Of a stretch of DNA of 64,000 bases, positions 44,220-53,340 are shown one piece after another. Source of the DNA: Pseudomonadota bacterium (GTDB lineage Bacteria; Pseudomonadota; Alphaproteobacteria; Rhizobiales; Devosiaceae). Location of the stretch: positions 186,001 through 250,000 of the forward strand of contig JAEWBN010000001.1 of the NCBI GenBank assembly GCA_023391095.1, read 5' to 3'. How positions within the stretch are numbered: the first letter of the stretch is position 1; each line of letters begins with the position of its first letter. The notes below the pieces were generated by a model. That model ran no database searches, was not told the origin of the DNA, and saw only the letters and a list, made by a program, of their open reading frames with translations. Made by a program: the position numbers and the translations under genes.

Positions 44220-45580
44220 GCACTCCGCTGCTGGGTGTTGGCGCGAGCGACGAAACGGTTGACCGGGCGCTCCAGGCCCAAGTTCTCGCGCAGGGTCGCG
44301 CCCTCGTATTCGGTCCGGAACAGGCCGCGCTTCTGCAGGATCGGCACGACCTGATCGACGAAGTCGGTGAGGCCCGTGGGCAGGACCGGCGGCATGATGT
44401 TGAAGCCGTCGGCGGCGCCGTTGCTGAACCAGTCCTCGATGGCGTCGGCAATCTGCTCGGGCGTACCGACGACCGTGCGGTGACCGCGGGCGGTGGCGAG
44501 CGAAAGATAGAGCTGGCGCAGGGTGAGGCCGGTGCTGGCGAGATCGGACACGAGCTTGAGGCGGCTCTTGTTGAGCTCGGTATTGCCCGGCAGCGGCGGG
44601 GCAAGGTCATCGAGCGAATAGCCGGAGAGATCTACCCCGACATAGTACTGCTTGAGGATGGCCCAGGCGATGGTGGGGTGAATGAGGGACTGGATGAACT
44701 CGTAGTTCTCCTGCGCCTCGGCCTCGGTGCCGCCCAGAACCGGGAAGATGCCGGGCATGATCAGCAGTTGATCGGGGCGGCGGCCGTATTTGCCGAGGCG
44801 GGACTTGATATCTGAATAGAATTCCTGGCCGGCGGCGAGGGTCTGGTTGGCGGTGAAGATCACCTCGGCGGTGCGGGCAGCCAGATTGCGCCCGGCTTCG
44901 GAGGCGCCGGCCTGAACCACGACAGGGCGCCCCTGTGGCGAGCGGGCGACGTTGAGGGGCCCCGCGACATCGAAAAACTGGCCATGGTGGTCGACCTTCT
45001 GGACCTTGGTCGGGTCAAGGAAGATGCCGCTTTCCTTGTCGATGACGAGGGCGTCGTCTTCGTAGCTGTCCCAGAGGTCGAGCACGAGATCGACCACTTC
45101 CTCGGCGCGCTGGTAGCGATCGGCGTGGGCGGGATGGCCGGGGATGGAAAAGTTCTTGGAGACGTCGGCGGCGGTGGTCACGACGTTCCAGGCGGCGCGG
45201 CCCTTGCTGACGTGGTCGAGCGAGGCAAACTTGCGGGCGAGGAGATAGGGGTCCTCGTAAGTCGTCGAGGCGGTGGCGACAAAGCCGATGCGCTCGGTGA
45301 CCTGCGACAGCGCCGACCACAGGGTCACGGGCTCGAAGTGAGCGGAGTGACTGACGCGGGCGCGGATTTCCGGGTCGCGGTCGCTGTCCCAACCGGCCGG
45401 GCTATCAGCGACGAATACCATGTCGAAAAGGCCGCGCTCGGCCGTCTGCGCCAGCTCACGGTAATGGTCGATGTTATGGCCGGCCGTGGCTTCGGACGCA
45501 GGATGCCGCCAGGCGGCGATATGGTGGCCTGTCGCCATGATGAAGGCGCCAAGGCGTATTTTCCGGGTGTGATCGCTCAT
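44216..45580 (-). CDS. FMN-dependent monooxygenase of the NtaA/SnaA/DszA family
   Basis: A 454-residue luciferase-like TIM-barrel enzyme: IRLGAFIMATGHHIAAWRHP, LFDMVFVADSPAGW, FEPVTLWSALSQVTERIGFVATASTTYEDPY, and GRAAWNVVTT. Family members oxidise sulfur or nitrogen compounds (dibenzothiophene sulfone, nitrilotriacetate, dimethyl sulfide) with reduced FMN. With a flavin reductase and sulfonate importer alongside, an organosulfur substrate is likely. It is first in the operon. Confidence 0.9.
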   Translation of the reverse strand: MSDHTRKIRLGAFIMATGHHIAAWRHPASEATAGHNIDHYRELAQTAERGLFDMVFVADSPAGWDSDRDPEIRARVSHSAHFEPVTLWSALSQVTERIGFVATASTTYEDPYLLARKFASLDHVSKGRAAWNVVTTAADVSKNFSIPGHPAHADRYQRAEEVVDLVLDLWDSYEDDALVIDKESGIFLDPTKVQKVDHHGQFFDVAGPLNVARSPQGRPVVVQAGASEAGRNLAARTAEVIFTANQTLAAGQEFYSDIKSRLGKYGRRPDQLLIMPGIFPVLGGTEAEAQENYEFIQSLIHPTIAWAILKQYYVGVDLSGYSLDDLAPPLPGNTELNKSRLKLVSDLASTGLTLRQLYLSLATARGHRTVVGTPEQIADAIEDWFSNGAADGFNIMPPVLPTGLTDFVDQVVPILQKRGLFRTEYEGATLRENLGLERPVNRFVARANTQQRSA

Positions 45581-45634
45581 CTCGACCTCTCGCTGGTTGC
45601 TGCGCTCGTTTCAGCGCCCAGCAATATTCAACTA

Positions 45635-45655
45635 TGTCTAGTGAAGTAGTCGAGT
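45635..45655. promoter_or_regulatory. Candidate Rrf2 site upstream of the organosulfur operon
   Basis: ATGTCTAGTGAAGTAGT here matches ATGTCTAGCGAACTGAT before rrf2 at 13 of 17 positions. The site is 54 bases from the monooxygenase start. The right half is less symmetric than in the rrf2 copy. Confidence 0.5.
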
Positions 45656-45871
45656 ATATGGTTTTGCCTTCTTCGCGGCGAATGCGGTTTGATGTTTTGC
45701 ATTTGGGCGGGATGATAGTGTGCCTGTTCCGGGGGGCTCAGGTGGCGGGCAAATCGGGTCGGCGCAGGAACAGGTGTCTCCATGAAGCCCGCTCGGGGGT
45801 ATGCGTGGTATGATCTGGCGCGGTTCCGGACACGTTGTTGGGGCATGTGCGTAGAGTTGTGGGAGCGGTGG

Positions 45872-46636
45872 ATGCAGCCTGGGATTGCCTGGATAATCGG
45901 GGGTGGGTCGGGCATCGGCGCGGGTGTCGCAACGCTGCTTGCGGAGCGCGGATGGACTGTCGCGATTTCAGGGCGACGGCAGGAAAAGCTCGACGCTGTG
46001 GCCGCGACGCATGATGCCATCCGGGCGTATCGTCTGGATGTCACCGACCTCGACGCCGTGCGCGAGGTGACGCAACGCGTGCTCGATGACCTGGGGCGGA
46101 TCGACCTTTTCGTGTTCGGGGCGGCTGATTGGCAGCCCAGCGCCGTGGGCGACTACGGGTTCGAGAAATTCCATCGGCTGGTCGACACCAACTATCTTGG
46201 CGTCATTCGGATGGCCGAGCCGGTGCTGACGCAGATGCGCCGGCAGGGCGGCGGGCATTTTGCCGTGATCGCCTCGCTGGCAGGATATTTCGGGCTGCCG
46301 CGCTCGGCGGCCTATTCGTCGACCAAGGCCGGGCTGATCAATCTGCTCGAGACCATGCGCACGGAGCTCGAACCCGAGAATATCAAGGTGCGCATGATTG
46401 CGCCGGGCTTTGTCAAATCGGAGCTGACGGCGCGCAATGACTTTCCCATGCCGCTGCTGCTCGAAACTGCCGATGGGGCGCGGCGGATCGTGGATGGCCT
46501 GACCCGTTCCGACCGGTTCGAGATCGCGTTTCCACGGCGCATGGTGTGGCTGATGAAAACCGTGCGCTGGCTCCCCTACCCGGTGTTTTTTGTGCTGATG
46601 CGCCGGCTGATGCCGAAGGGCGCAAAAACTTCGTGA
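45872..46636 (+). CDS. Short-chain dehydrogenase/reductase
   Basis: A 254-residue SDR. Cofactor motif IIGGGSGIGAGVATLLAERG, NAD-adenine region GRRQEKLDAV, catalytic serine in IASLAGYFG and AYSSTKAG with the YxxxK pair. The C-terminus ends with a hydrophobic stretch (VFFVLMRRLMPKG) seen in membrane-associated SDRs. The ATG at 45872 precedes the motif directly; an earlier frame start adds 30 unlikely residues. Substrate unknown. Confidence 0.85.
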   Translation: MQPGIAWIIGGGSGIGAGVATLLAERGWTVAISGRRQEKLDAVAATHDAIRAYRLDVTDLDAVREVTQRVLDDLGRIDLFVFGAADWQPSAVGDYGFEKFHRLVDTNYLGVIRMAEPVLTQMRRQGGGHFAVIASLAGYFGLPRSAAYSSTKAGLINLLETMRTELEPENIKVRMIAPGFVKSELTARNDFPMPLLLETADGARRIVDGLTRSDRFEIAFPRRMVWLMKTVRWLPYPVFFVLMRRLMPKGAKTS

Positions 46637-46694
46637 TGGAACGGAGCGAGTCGGGAGCCGTTTTCTCCTTATCCCGGAAATAAGGAGACAGATC

Positions 46695-46991
46695 ATGGAC
46701 CACTCAAACCATGTCCGCCTTTCGCCTGCCGAACTGACGCCCGCTATGCTGGATGGCGCCAAAGTCTATGGCGCCGATGACCACACGGTCGGTCACGTTT
46801 CGCATATGCATGGCAGCGGGCCGGGCAGCCAGATCATCGTCGATGTCGGCGGTTTTCTTGGCATCGGCGCAAAGCCGGTCGCCGTTCCGGCCAGCGATCT
46901 CGATTTTATGCGCGACGAGAATGGCGCGGTCCACGCGGTGACGACGTGGACAAAGGATCAGTTGGAACAGATGCCCGAGCATCACCACTGA
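46695..46991 (+). CDS. PRC-barrel domain protein
   Basis: A 98-residue cytoplasmic protein with one PRC-barrel: MLDGAKVYGADDHTVGHVSHM, SQIIVDVGGFLGIGAKPVAVPASDLDF. Such small proteins are common and often stress-induced in alphaproteobacteria, without a fixed role. AAGGAGACAGATC precedes the ATG. It has its own terminator. Confidence 0.9.
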   Translation: MDHSNHVRLSPAELTPAMLDGAKVYGADDHTVGHVSHMHGSGPGSQIIVDVGGFLGIGAKPVAVPASDLDFMRDENGAVHAVTTWTKDQLEQMPEHHH

Positions 46992-46995
46992 ATGA

Positions 46996-47023
46996 AAAGC
47001 CCCGGAGCGATCCGGGGCTTTTT
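46996..47023. terminator. Terminator after the PRC-barrel gene
   Basis: AAAGCCCCGGA and TCCGGGGCTTT form a perfect 11-pair stem with loop GCGA. T runs follow on the plus strand and a short A/T run on the other, so it may also serve the convergent cfa gene. Confidence 0.9.
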
Positions 47024-47062
47024 CGTTACCGATTGTCGTCGATCTGCAGTCAGCGCCGCGGA

Positions 47063-48298
47063 TCAGGCCGGGCGCCTGTATTGGTAGATGCCGACGTCGA
47101 TGGAGCCTTCGGCAAAGCCGGCTTCGCAGTAGCTGAGATAGTAGACCCACTTGCGTTTGAAATACTCGTCGTAGCCCATGGGAGCGATAACGGGCCAGCG
47201 TTCGAGGAAGCGCTCGCGCCAGAGCTTGAGGGTCCGGGCATAGCTCAGCCGGAAGTTTTCGACGTTTTCCAGCACAAGGCCATAGCGGTCGCCGAATTCC
47301 TTCATCACGGTCTTGGTAAGCAACATGCCGCCGGGGAAGATGTAGCGCTGGATGAAATCGGGGCCGCTGCGGTAACCCTCAAAATCGGCTTCGTTGATGG
47401 TGATGGCCTGAATGGCGGCGGTGGCGCCGGGCTTGAGCCGATCATGGATGGTCTGGAAGTAGCTGGGCCAGTTTTCCTCGCCCACCGCCTCGATCATTTC
47501 GATGGAGACGATGTGATCGAACTGGCCCTGGGTGTGCCGGTAGTCTTCAAAGACCAGCGTCGCGAAGTCGTCCAGGCCCTGGCGCTCAAGCCGTTCGAGT
47601 CCGTATTTGAGCTGCTCGGCCGAGAGTGTGATGCCGCGCAGATGCGCCTTGTAGTCGCGCGCCACGGTTTCCGCCATGCCGCCCCAACCGCAACCGATTT
47701 CGAGCACCGATGAGCCCGCCGTGACGCCGGCCATGTCGGCCACGCGGCGATACTTGGCTCGCTGCGCTTCCTCGAGGCTCTGGTCGCCCGAGGTGAAGAC
47801 GGCCGACGAATAGGTCATGGAGGGGTCGAGCCACTGCCCGTAGAAGTCGTTGCCGAGGTCATAGTGCTCGGCGATGTTCTTCTTGGAGCCCTCGAGCGTA
47901 TTGCGGCGCGAGAGGTGGTAGTGGACGTCGGATGCAGCGCGGCGGAAGAAGCCGAGATTGGCGCGTGCGAACATCTGACGGTTCTGGAGGAAATAGCGGA
48001 ACAGCGCTGTGAGATCGTCGACCTCGATATCGCCGTTCATATAGGCCGCAGCGAAGCCCACCGTGCCGCGCTGCATGGCCTCCGAAATCACCCTGAAATT
48101 CTTAAGGCGCAGCACCGGGTGTTCCCCCGTTGCGGCGTTTCCCGCGGTGCGTGTGCGCCCATCGGGGAAGATGACGGTGATGGCGCCATGCTGAGGCTTG
48201 CCGATCAACGCCATGCCGATCTTTTCCACCACCCAGGAGGCAATGGAGGTGCCGAAAGAAGGGCCGCTGGGAGAACGATCGACGGCAGTCTTGCTCAT
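47063..48298 (-). CDS. cfa: Cyclopropane-fatty-acyl-phospholipid synthase
   Basis: A 411-residue SAM-dependent enzyme that methylenates unsaturated acyl chains in membrane lipids. The AEHYDLGNDFYGQWLDPSMTYSSAVF motif, SAM site VLEIGCGWGGMAETV, GITLSAEQL and the IFPGGMLLT region are all at family spacing. The ATG at 48298 fits. It is a single gene converging with the PRC-barrel gene. Confidence 0.94.
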   Translation of the reverse strand: MSKTAVDRSPSGPSFGTSIASWVVEKIGMALIGKPQHGAITVIFPDGRTRTAGNAATGEHPVLRLKNFRVISEAMQRGTVGFAAAYMNGDIEVDDLTALFRYFLQNRQMFARANLGFFRRAASDVHYHLSRRNTLEGSKKNIAEHYDLGNDFYGQWLDPSMTYSSAVFTSGDQSLEEAQRAKYRRVADMAGVTAGSSVLEIGCGWGGMAETVARDYKAHLRGITLSAEQLKYGLERLERQGLDDFATLVFEDYRHTQGQFDHIVSIEMIEAVGEENWPSYFQTIHDRLKPGATAAIQAITINEADFEGYRSGPDFIQRYIFPGGMLLTKTVMKEFGDRYGLVLENVENFRLSYARTLKLWRERFLERWPVIAPMGYDEYFKRKWVYYLSYCEAGFAEGSIDVGIYQYRRPA

Positions 48299-48509
48299 TT
48301 CGCCGCTAGTCCACTGATGTCAAACACGGGTGTCAGGCCGGCCGGCCGGACTTGTGCAGGTGCAGAGCGACGGGTGCGGCGGCGCACCGGTCCCTCCATG
48401 CGCAGATGCGTATGGATGAGTGTAGTCGCCGTAAATTGATATGCAAGCTCAGTTTGCCGTAGGCCCGCGCGGCTGCCATTTGGCCAACGGAAGCAGGAGG
48501 GGTCCGATT

Positions 48510-50300
48510 TCAGCGCGCGGGGGTGGCGATGTCCTGCACGCGGAACTGCACCTGTTCGCGGCCCTGATAGTGGTCCAGCGACAGGCCGCCGGCAAAATGC
48601 AGGGGCCGGTCGGCATCGAGCAGGAGCACGTCGCCCAGCGGTGTTCCGGCGGCGCGGAAGGCAATGGCCTTGAGGCGCGCCCCATCGTCGGAGGAAAGGG
48701 TGAAGCTGATATGGCCGCCCTTGCCCACGACCTGCGGGAACCGGGCGCGATGTGCGGGAAAAGCAAAGACGGGCGAGGGATTGCCGGAGCCAAAGGGCCC
48801 TGCCCGCTCGACGGAATGCAGCAGATCCGTGCTGGCGCCGCGGGCGGTGAGCGCGGCGTCGATCTTGAGGGCGGAGGCAGCGCGGGCGGCGCGGACGCTG
48901 TCGGTCAGGCGCTCGGCCATGAAGGCGCGGAAGGGACCGAGGTCGCCGTCGCGGAGCGAAACGCCCGCGGCCATGGCATGCCCGCCGCCCTTAGGGATGA
49001 GACCGGATTCGACGGCTTCGATAACGGCGCTGCCCAGATCAACACCCGGCATGGAACGGCCCGAGCCCGTGCCGCTGCCGTCGGCCTGCAGCGCGATGGC
49101 GAAGGCCGGGCGCTCGAAGCGCTCGCGCAGGCGCGCGGCGACGAGGCCGACGACGCCCGGATGCCAATTGGCGGAGGCGAGAACCAGAATGGGTGGACCT
49201 TCGCCGGAGCCGATTTCAGCCTCTGCGGTGAGGGTCGCTTCTTCCACCGCCTCGACCTCGATGCGCTGACGCTCGCCATTGAGCTCATCGAGCTGGGCCG
49301 CGATGACCATGGCCTGGTGATCGTCGTCGAGCGCCAGGAGGCGGGTCCCCAGTGCCGCGTCGCCGATGCGGCCTCCGGCATTGATGCGGGGGCCGATCAG
49401 GAAGCCCAGATGATAGGGATTGAGCGGGCCATTGGCGCGGGCGGCCAAAGCCAGCGAGGCCAGTCCGGGGCGCTCGCCGCGCCGGGCGACTTCGAGACCG
49501 CGCACCACAAAGGCGCGGTTGAGGCCGACGAGCGGGACAACGTCGCAAATGGTGGCGAGCGCGACGAGGTCGAGCAGCTTCAAGAGGTCCGGCAGGCCGG
49601 TATCGCCGCGATTGCGCAGGACACGGTTGACGGCAACGAGCACCATGAAGGTGACGCCGCCAGCGCAGAGATAGCCGAGGCCGGAAATGTCGTCGGGCCG
49701 GTTCGGGTTGACCAGCGCATTGGCTGGCGGCAAGTCGTGGTCGGAAAGGTGGTGGTCGATGACCAGCACATCGGCGCCACGGTTGCGGGCATGGGCAATG
49801 GGTCCGTCGCTGGTCGTACCACAGTCGAGCGTGATGATGAGCGTGGCGCCGGCATCGACCAGCTTGTCCATGGCCGCGATATTGGGGCCATAGCCTTCAA
49901 AGATGCGGTCCGGAATGTGGACCTGAGGATCGAGGCCGAAATGGCGAAGGTAGCGGGTCATCAGCGCCGTGGCGCAGGCGCCGTCGACGTCATAGTCGCC
50001 AAAAAGCGCGACGCTTTCATTGTCGGCTATGGCGCGGGCAATGCGCTCGGCCAGTGCGTCCATGTCCGTCAGCGTGGACGGATCGGGCATGAGCGAGCGG
50101 ATAGTGGGTTCGAGATAGGTCTCGGCCTCATCGATGCCGACGCCGCGGCCGGCCAGGACGCGGGCCAGGATATCGGGAATGCCGGTGCGTTGCCCGATGG
50201 CGGTGGCATTGCGCGCGGCGGCAAAATCGAGACGGTCCACCCAGGCGCGGCCGGTGACCGATTGGGTGACGTCGAGAAAGTGGCGCTGCGGTTCGGGCAT
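48510..50300 (-). CDS. recJ: Single-stranded-DNA exonuclease RecJ
   Basis: A 596-residue DHH-family 5'-3' exonuclease. Motif I is GDYDVDGACATALMTRYL, the DHH motif is VLVIDHHLSDHDL, and the DHHA1 region has GGGHAMAAGVSLRDGDLGPF. Length and motif order are those of standard RecJ, which works in recombination and mismatch repair. It closes the aminotransferase-hom-glpX-recJ neighbourhood on this strand. Confidence 0.95.
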   Translation of the reverse strand: MPEPQRHFLDVTQSVTGRAWVDRLDFAAARNATAIGQRTGIPDILARVLAGRGVGIDEAETYLEPTIRSLMPDPSTLTDMDALAERIARAIADNESVALFGDYDVDGACATALMTRYLRHFGLDPQVHIPDRIFEGYGPNIAAMDKLVDAGATLIITLDCGTTSDGPIAHARNRGADVLVIDHHLSDHDLPPANALVNPNRPDDISGLGYLCAGGVTFMVLVAVNRVLRNRGDTGLPDLLKLLDLVALATICDVVPLVGLNRAFVVRGLEVARRGERPGLASLALAARANGPLNPYHLGFLIGPRINAGGRIGDAALGTRLLALDDDHQAMVIAAQLDELNGERQRIEVEAVEEATLTAEAEIGSGEGPPILVLASANWHPGVVGLVAARLRERFERPAFAIALQADGSGTGSGRSMPGVDLGSAVIEAVESGLIPKGGGHAMAAGVSLRDGDLGPFRAFMAERLTDSVRAARAASALKIDAALTARGASTDLLHSVERAGPFGSGNPSPVFAFPAHRARFPQVVGKGGHISFTLSSDDGARLKAIAFRAAGTPLGDVLLLDADRPLHFAGGLSLDHYQGREQVQFRVQDIATPAR

Positions 50301-50349
50301 GCCCGAGGGTTAGGGGATTTTTGGCCGGCTGGAAAGGGGCTTGGCAGCG

Positions 50350-50559
50350 CTAGTCCTGGCCGTGGCGCCAGAAGGTCTCCTCGGTCAGGTCGTTGTCCTG
50401 CACGATCACTTCGACTTCGGTGTCATCGCTGGTGCGGGCCTCCTCGATGGCCGCCTCAATCGCGCTTTCGCGGGAGCTGAAGGGGCCGGTAATGGTGCCG
50501 CGGAAGGAAAACTGCCAGGCATTGTCGCGCTGGTAGACTATGAGGTGACGTTCCGTCAT
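50350..50559 (-). CDS. Small protein of DUF2188 type
   Basis: A 69-residue protein: RHLIVYQRDNAWQFSFRGT, FSSRESAIEAAIEEARTSDDTEVEVIVQDND. The pattern of a short strand, then a helix with regular alanines, then a strand, fits DUF2188. GGAGAGAG precedes the ATG. It lies between glpX and recJ and is probably in their operon. Function unknown. Confidence 0.72.
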   Translation of the reverse strand: MTERHLIVYQRDNAWQFSFRGTITGPFSSRESAIEAAIEEARTSDDTEVEVIVQDNDLTEETFWRHGQD

Positions 50560-50636
50560 TTCGCTCTCTCCATGTCGCCATAACGGCGCCGCAGGCGGGA
50601 CGTTCCAGCGGTGCCAGCGGAGTGGACAGGGAGAGA

Positions 50637-51623
50637 TTACCGGGCGTGTCGAGCGCGAATCCAGCGCGTGGTCTGGCTCCATGAGCGCATGACCACGGTG
50701 GAGGTTTCGACGCTGTTACGGCGCAGGCGGACGCCTTCGGCCAAGGAGCCATCGGTGATGCCGGTGGCGGAAAAGAGCACATCGCCCGATGCCAGATCGG
50801 TAACATCGTAGATACGGTTCGGGTCGGTGATGCCCATTTCCCTGGCGCGCAACCGCTTGTCGGGCGTATCGAGGATTAGCTTGCCCTGCATGTGGCCACC
50901 CGTGCAGCGCAGGGCCGCAGCGGCGAGCACGCCTTCGGGTGCGCCACCGGAGCCGAGATAGATATCGACGCCCGTATCCTCGGTGTTGACCGCATGGATG
51001 ACGCCGGCAATGTCGCCGTCGCTGAGCAGTTTCACCGAAACGCCGGCGGTGCGCAGCTCTTCAAGTAGGCCGCCGTGGCGGGGCCGGTCGAGGACGATGG
51101 CGGTGATTTCGGAAATCGGCACGCCCTTGGCCTTTGCCAGAGCGCGGACATTCTCGGTGGCGGACCATTCGATATTGACCGTGTCGGGGGCATAGCCGGC
51201 GCCGATGGCGATCTTGTGCATGTAAACGTTGCGGGCGACGTTGAGCAGGCCCCCGCGCTCGGCCATGGCGAGGACAACGAGGCTATCGGGCTGGTTCTTG
51301 GCGCAGAGGGTGACGCCCTCCAGCGGATCGACGGCGATGTCGACCTCGGGCCCCTGCCCCGAGCCGACCGGCTGGCCGACATAGAGGTCGTCGCATTCGT
51401 ACTGCTCGCCCTCGCCAATGACGATGCGGCCGGAAATGGACACGCGGTCCAGCTCGGCCTTCATGGCCGCGACGGCGGCTTCGTCGGCCGCCTTTTCGTC
51501 GCCCTTTCCGCGCCAGGCAGCCGCGGCAATGGCGGCGCGCTCGGTGACGCGCACCATTTCAAGGGTCAGCGTGCGGTGGAGATGAGCCGGATTCCTGTCC
51601 GATTCGACCTTGCTGAGCTTCAT
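50637..51623 (-). CDS. glpX: Class II fructose-1,6-bisphosphatase
   Basis: A 328-residue enzyme of gluconeogenesis and the Calvin-type pathway. The signatures are GEGEQYECDDLYVGQPVGSG, EVDIAVDPLEGVTLCA with the DPLEG metal site, and GSGGAPEGVLAAAALRCTGG. GGGAGGACAG precedes the ATG at 51623. It follows hom on the same strand with a hairpin in between. Confidence 0.94.
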   Translation of the reverse strand: MKLSKVESDRNPAHLHRTLTLEMVRVTERAAIAAAAWRGKGDEKAADEAAVAAMKAELDRVSISGRIVIGEGEQYECDDLYVGQPVGSGQGPEVDIAVDPLEGVTLCAKNQPDSLVVLAMAERGGLLNVARNVYMHKIAIGAGYAPDTVNIEWSATENVRALAKAKGVPISEITAIVLDRPRHGGLLEELRTAGVSVKLLSDGDIAGVIHAVNTEDTGVDIYLGSGGAPEGVLAAAALRCTGGHMQGKLILDTPDKRLRAREMGITDPNRIYDVTDLASGDVLFSATGITDGSLAEGVRLRRNSVETSTVVMRSWSQTTRWIRARHAR

Positions 51624-51687
51624 CTGTCCTCCCTGCCGCAGGCGGCGTTTTGCGCCCAACCGCTTAGCCAGCCAGCGTGTCAGCCTT

Positions 51688-51719
51688 GCGAATGCGGCAC
51701 GCTCAAGGTGCGCATTCGC
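51688..51719 (-). terminator. Hairpin between hom and glpX
   Basis: GCGAATGCGGCAC and GTGCGCATTCGC form a 12-pair stem with one bulged base. It lacks a T run, so it is more likely an mRNA-processing or attenuating structure. Confidence 0.4.
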
Positions 51720-51749
51720 CCGGGCATGACGCTGCCGGTGCCGATCGGA

Positions 51750-53258
51750 TCAGAGCTTTTCGATGCGGATCAGCTGCGGTTCGCCGACTATGAACCCGTC
51801 CGCCGCGATCTGTGCAAGGGCTTCGCGCACGGATGATTCCAAAGTCTGCTGGGTAATCAGCACCACGGTGCGGGCCGCGGTACCATCGGGCGTGACGGCC
51901 TTGGCGCTGAGATCGGACCGCTGGATGACAGAATCGATGGAGATCAGCTTTTCGCCCATGCGCGAGGTGATCGCGGCGAGCGCGCCGGGAACATCCTTGG
52001 CGCTGAGCCGGATGTAGAAGCCTCCGGCATGCGGTCGCATTTCGGCTTCATTGAAGGGCATGAGCTCTTCGCTGGGCACGCCCAGAGGCGGCACGCGGGT
52101 GCCGCGGGCAATGTCGAGAATGTCGGAAAGAACCGAAGAAGCCGTGGGCGGGCCACCGGCGCCTGGGCCGGCCAGCAGCAGTTCGTGGACATGGTCGGTT
52201 TCGAGGGCGACGGCGTTCATTACGCCATCAACGCCGGCAATGGCGCTGCCCTTGGGCACGAAGGTGGGGTGGACACGCTGCTCGATGCCTTCGCCGACCC
52301 GCTCGGCAATGCCAAGGAGCTTGATCTTGTAGCCGAGATCGGAGGCGACCTGGATATCGTGCTGGGTGATGCGGGAAATGCCTTCGACGCGCATGCGGTC
52401 GGGCGCGATTTCGTAGCCGAAGCAGAGCGTGGCGAGGATCGAGAGCTTGTGGGCGGTATCGAAGCCTTCGACGTCGAAAGTCGGGTCGGCTTCGGCATAG
52501 CCAAGGGCCTGTGCATCCTTGAGGCAATCGGCAAAGGAGATGCCTTCATTGCCCATGCGGGTGAGGATGTAGTTGCAGGTGCCGTTCATGATGCCGAAGA
52601 CCTTGGCGATGCGGGCCGAGCCCAGGCCTTCGCGCAAGGTCTTAATGACCGGGATACCGCCGGCAACTGCGGCTTCGAACCCGAGCTGGGCGCCGGCTTC
52701 CTCGGCCATGCGGGCAAGGGTGACGCCATGCTTGGCGAGCAGCGCCTTGTTGGCCGTGACAACCGGGCGGCCGATCTCCAGCGCCGCCTTTACCGCGGCA
52801 AAAGCCGGCCCGTCTTCCCCGCCGATCAGTTCAACGAAAAGGTCGATGCCTTCCCATTTGGCGAGGGCGACCGGATCGTCGAACCACTCGAGCCCGGAAA
52901 TATCAATGCCGCGGTCGCGGGAACGCGAGCGCGCGGCAACGGCAACGACCTCCAACTGGCGGCCAAGTTTTCGGGTGAGTTCGGCGCCATCCTTTTGCAG
53001 GATGCGCACAAGCGTGGCGCCGACATTGCCGAGCCCGGCCACACCAATGCGCAGCGGCGCCTGGCGATCGGCCTCGCCAAATTCAGCCATGGTCTTGAGG
53101 ATGCGCGCACGGGTTTCGGTGCGCGGTTCGCGGCCATCGCGCAGGTCGAACACAAAGAGTGGATCGCCTGCGACTGTGCGGCCGAAGCGGGTCGGCGTCC
53201 AGCCCCGAGAAGCGATGAAAGATTCGACGGATTGGCGGAAGGAGGCGATATCACTCAT
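51750..53258 (-). CDS. hom: Homoserine dehydrogenase with an N-terminal extra domain
   Basis: A 502-residue protein. Residues 68-502 are a standard homoserine dehydrogenase with NAD site IGVAGLGNVGATLVRIL, GTCNYILTRM, and a C-terminal ACT domain (FYIRLSAKDVPGALAAIT). Residues 1-60 (SFRQSVESFIASRGWTPTRFG, GDPLFVFDLRDGREPRTETRARIL) resemble a small helix-turn-helix-like protein normally found alone. The join is in frame without a stop. The internal ATG at 53087 has no ribosome-binding site. It makes homoserine for threonine and methionine. Confidence 0.88.
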   Translation of the reverse strand: MSDIASFRQSVESFIASRGWTPTRFGRTVAGDPLFVFDLRDGREPRTETRARILKTMAEFGEADRQAPLRIGVAGLGNVGATLVRILQKDGAELTRKLGRQLEVVAVAARSRSRDRGIDISGLEWFDDPVALAKWEGIDLFVELIGGEDGPAFAAVKAALEIGRPVVTANKALLAKHGVTLARMAEEAGAQLGFEAAVAGGIPVIKTLREGLGSARIAKVFGIMNGTCNYILTRMGNEGISFADCLKDAQALGYAEADPTFDVEGFDTAHKLSILATLCFGYEIAPDRMRVEGISRITQHDIQVASDLGYKIKLLGIAERVGEGIEQRVHPTFVPKGSAIAGVDGVMNAVALETDHVHELLLAGPGAGGPPTASSVLSDILDIARGTRVPPLGVPSEELMPFNEAEMRPHAGGFYIRLSAKDVPGALAAITSRMGEKLISIDSVIQRSDLSAKAVTPDGTAARTVVLITQQTLESSVREALAQIAADGFIVGEPQLIRIEKL

Positions 53259-53303
53259 AGTGGCGCCATCTGCATAGGAAAGTGCCTAGCCGTCAATAGG
53301 AGT

Positions 53304-53333
53304 TTTGCCCCGCAGCTCCCGCCGCGGGGCAAA
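53304..53333. terminator. GC-rich hairpin between hom and siderophore-binding gene
   Basis: TTTGCCCCGC and GCGGGGCAAA form a perfect ten-pair stem with a ten-base loop. There is no T run on the minus strand beyond it, so termination is uncertain. Confidence 0.5.
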
Positions 53334-53340
53334 GCCTTTG

